Positions 6,737 through 7,047 of a stretch of DNA of 7,047 bases are shown here, in pieces. Position numbers and translations under genes: made by a program. Below the pieces are notes generated by a model. The model saw only the letters and a program-made list of their open reading frames with translations, was not told the DNA's origin and did not search any database. How positions within the stretch are numbered: the stretch's first letter is position 1; each line of letters starts with the position of its first letter. The stretch is from the NCBI GenBank assembly GCA_029243845.1, contig JAQWRF010000220.1, positions 1 through 7,047 on the forward strand. Reading direction: 5' to 3'. The DNA comes from Planctomycetota bacterium (GTDB taxonomy: Bacteria; Planctomycetota; UBA1135).

Positions 6737-7047
6737 AAAAACTGTTTACCTCTGAGTCTGTTTCGATGGGACATCCTGACAAGGTTTCTGACCAAATCAG
6801 CGATGCCGTGCTTGATGCCTGCTTGCGTGAAGACCCTAATTCTCGTGTGGCCTGTGAAACCCTGGTAACTACAGGAACGGTTGTGCTTGCGGGTGAAATC
6901 ACGACTAAGACTTGGGTGCATATGCAGGAAGAGGTGCGTAATGTTCTGCAAGAGATTGGTTACGTCCATGCCGACATTGGCTTTGACGCTCATTCTTGTG
7001 GCGTGCATAATCTGATTCACGGTCAATCAGAAGACATTGCTCAAGGA
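6733..7047 (+). CDS. metK: S-adenosylmethionine synthetase (methionine adenosyltransferase), N-terminal 105 codons
   Basis: MetK makes S-adenosylmethionine from methionine and ATP, and is normally an essential cytosolic enzyme. The window holds the first 105 codons and the gene continues past the right edge. The N-terminal domain is plain: [25 protein letters not shown] starts at residue 5 and includes the His and Asp of GHPDK that contact ATP and magnesium. [17 protein letters not shown] follows at about 44-60, and GQSEDIAQG ends the visible part (97-105). It starts at ATG 6733 within an ATGA overlap with the end of waaA and has no separate Shine-Dalgarno motif. Its translation is therefore probably coupled to ribosomes finishing waaA, which makes the stop inside waaA relevant to metK expression. 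No frameshift or missing motif is visible. Confidence 0.97.
   Translation, partial: MKKLFTSESVSMGHPDKVSDQISDAVLDACLREDPNSRVACETLVTTGTVVLAGEITTKTWVHMQEEVRNVLQEIGYVHADIGFDAHSCGVHNLIHGQSEDIAQG

Overview
The window reads as a compact housekeeping operon on the + strand, with one divergent gene at the left edge. The organism is a Gram-negative-type bacterium: it encodes lipoprotein signal peptidase, SecA and a KDO (lipid A) transferase. The dksA-lspA pairing and the wording of the SecA middle region (for example the NMEWPH stretch and GDGLHQAVE) recall the Planctomycetota/PVC group. That assignment is inference from memory of families, not a search result. Base composition is moderate, and no stretch looks foreign.

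Layout: bases 1-764 (- strand) hold the N-terminal two thirds of a XerD/XerC-type tyrosine recombinase. It is cut by the window edge inside the codon of the first C-terminal catalytic His. A 59-bp divergent gap (765-823) carries a good sigma70-like promoter for the + strand and an in-phase ribosome binding site. Six + strand genes follow with gaps of 8 bases or less, or with overlaps: a short DksA/TraR zinc-finger protein (824-1198), lspA (1205-1762), class 1B pyrD (1771-2670), secA (2670-5447), waaA/kdtA (5450-6736, interrupted) and the 5' end of metK (6733 to the right edge). No terminator, tRNA, rRNA, CRISPR array or mobile element was seen, and no gene-free stretch exceeds 60 bases.

Functionally, secA and lspA belong to protein export and lipoprotein maturation, and waaA belongs to lipopolysaccharide core assembly. 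pyrD (pyrimidines) and metK (S-adenosylmethionine) are core metabolism, and the DksA-like protein is a likely RNA polymerase regulator. Grouping them suggests growth-linked co-expression from the promoter ahead of dksA.

The most notable observation is that waaA is split by a single in-frame TAA at 5948-5950. Both halves are in the same frame and otherwise intact, and the stop sits where the family normally has a Tyr. I found no convincing evidence of a new biological system; the window is mostly ordinary housekeeping sequence with a few points worth checking.
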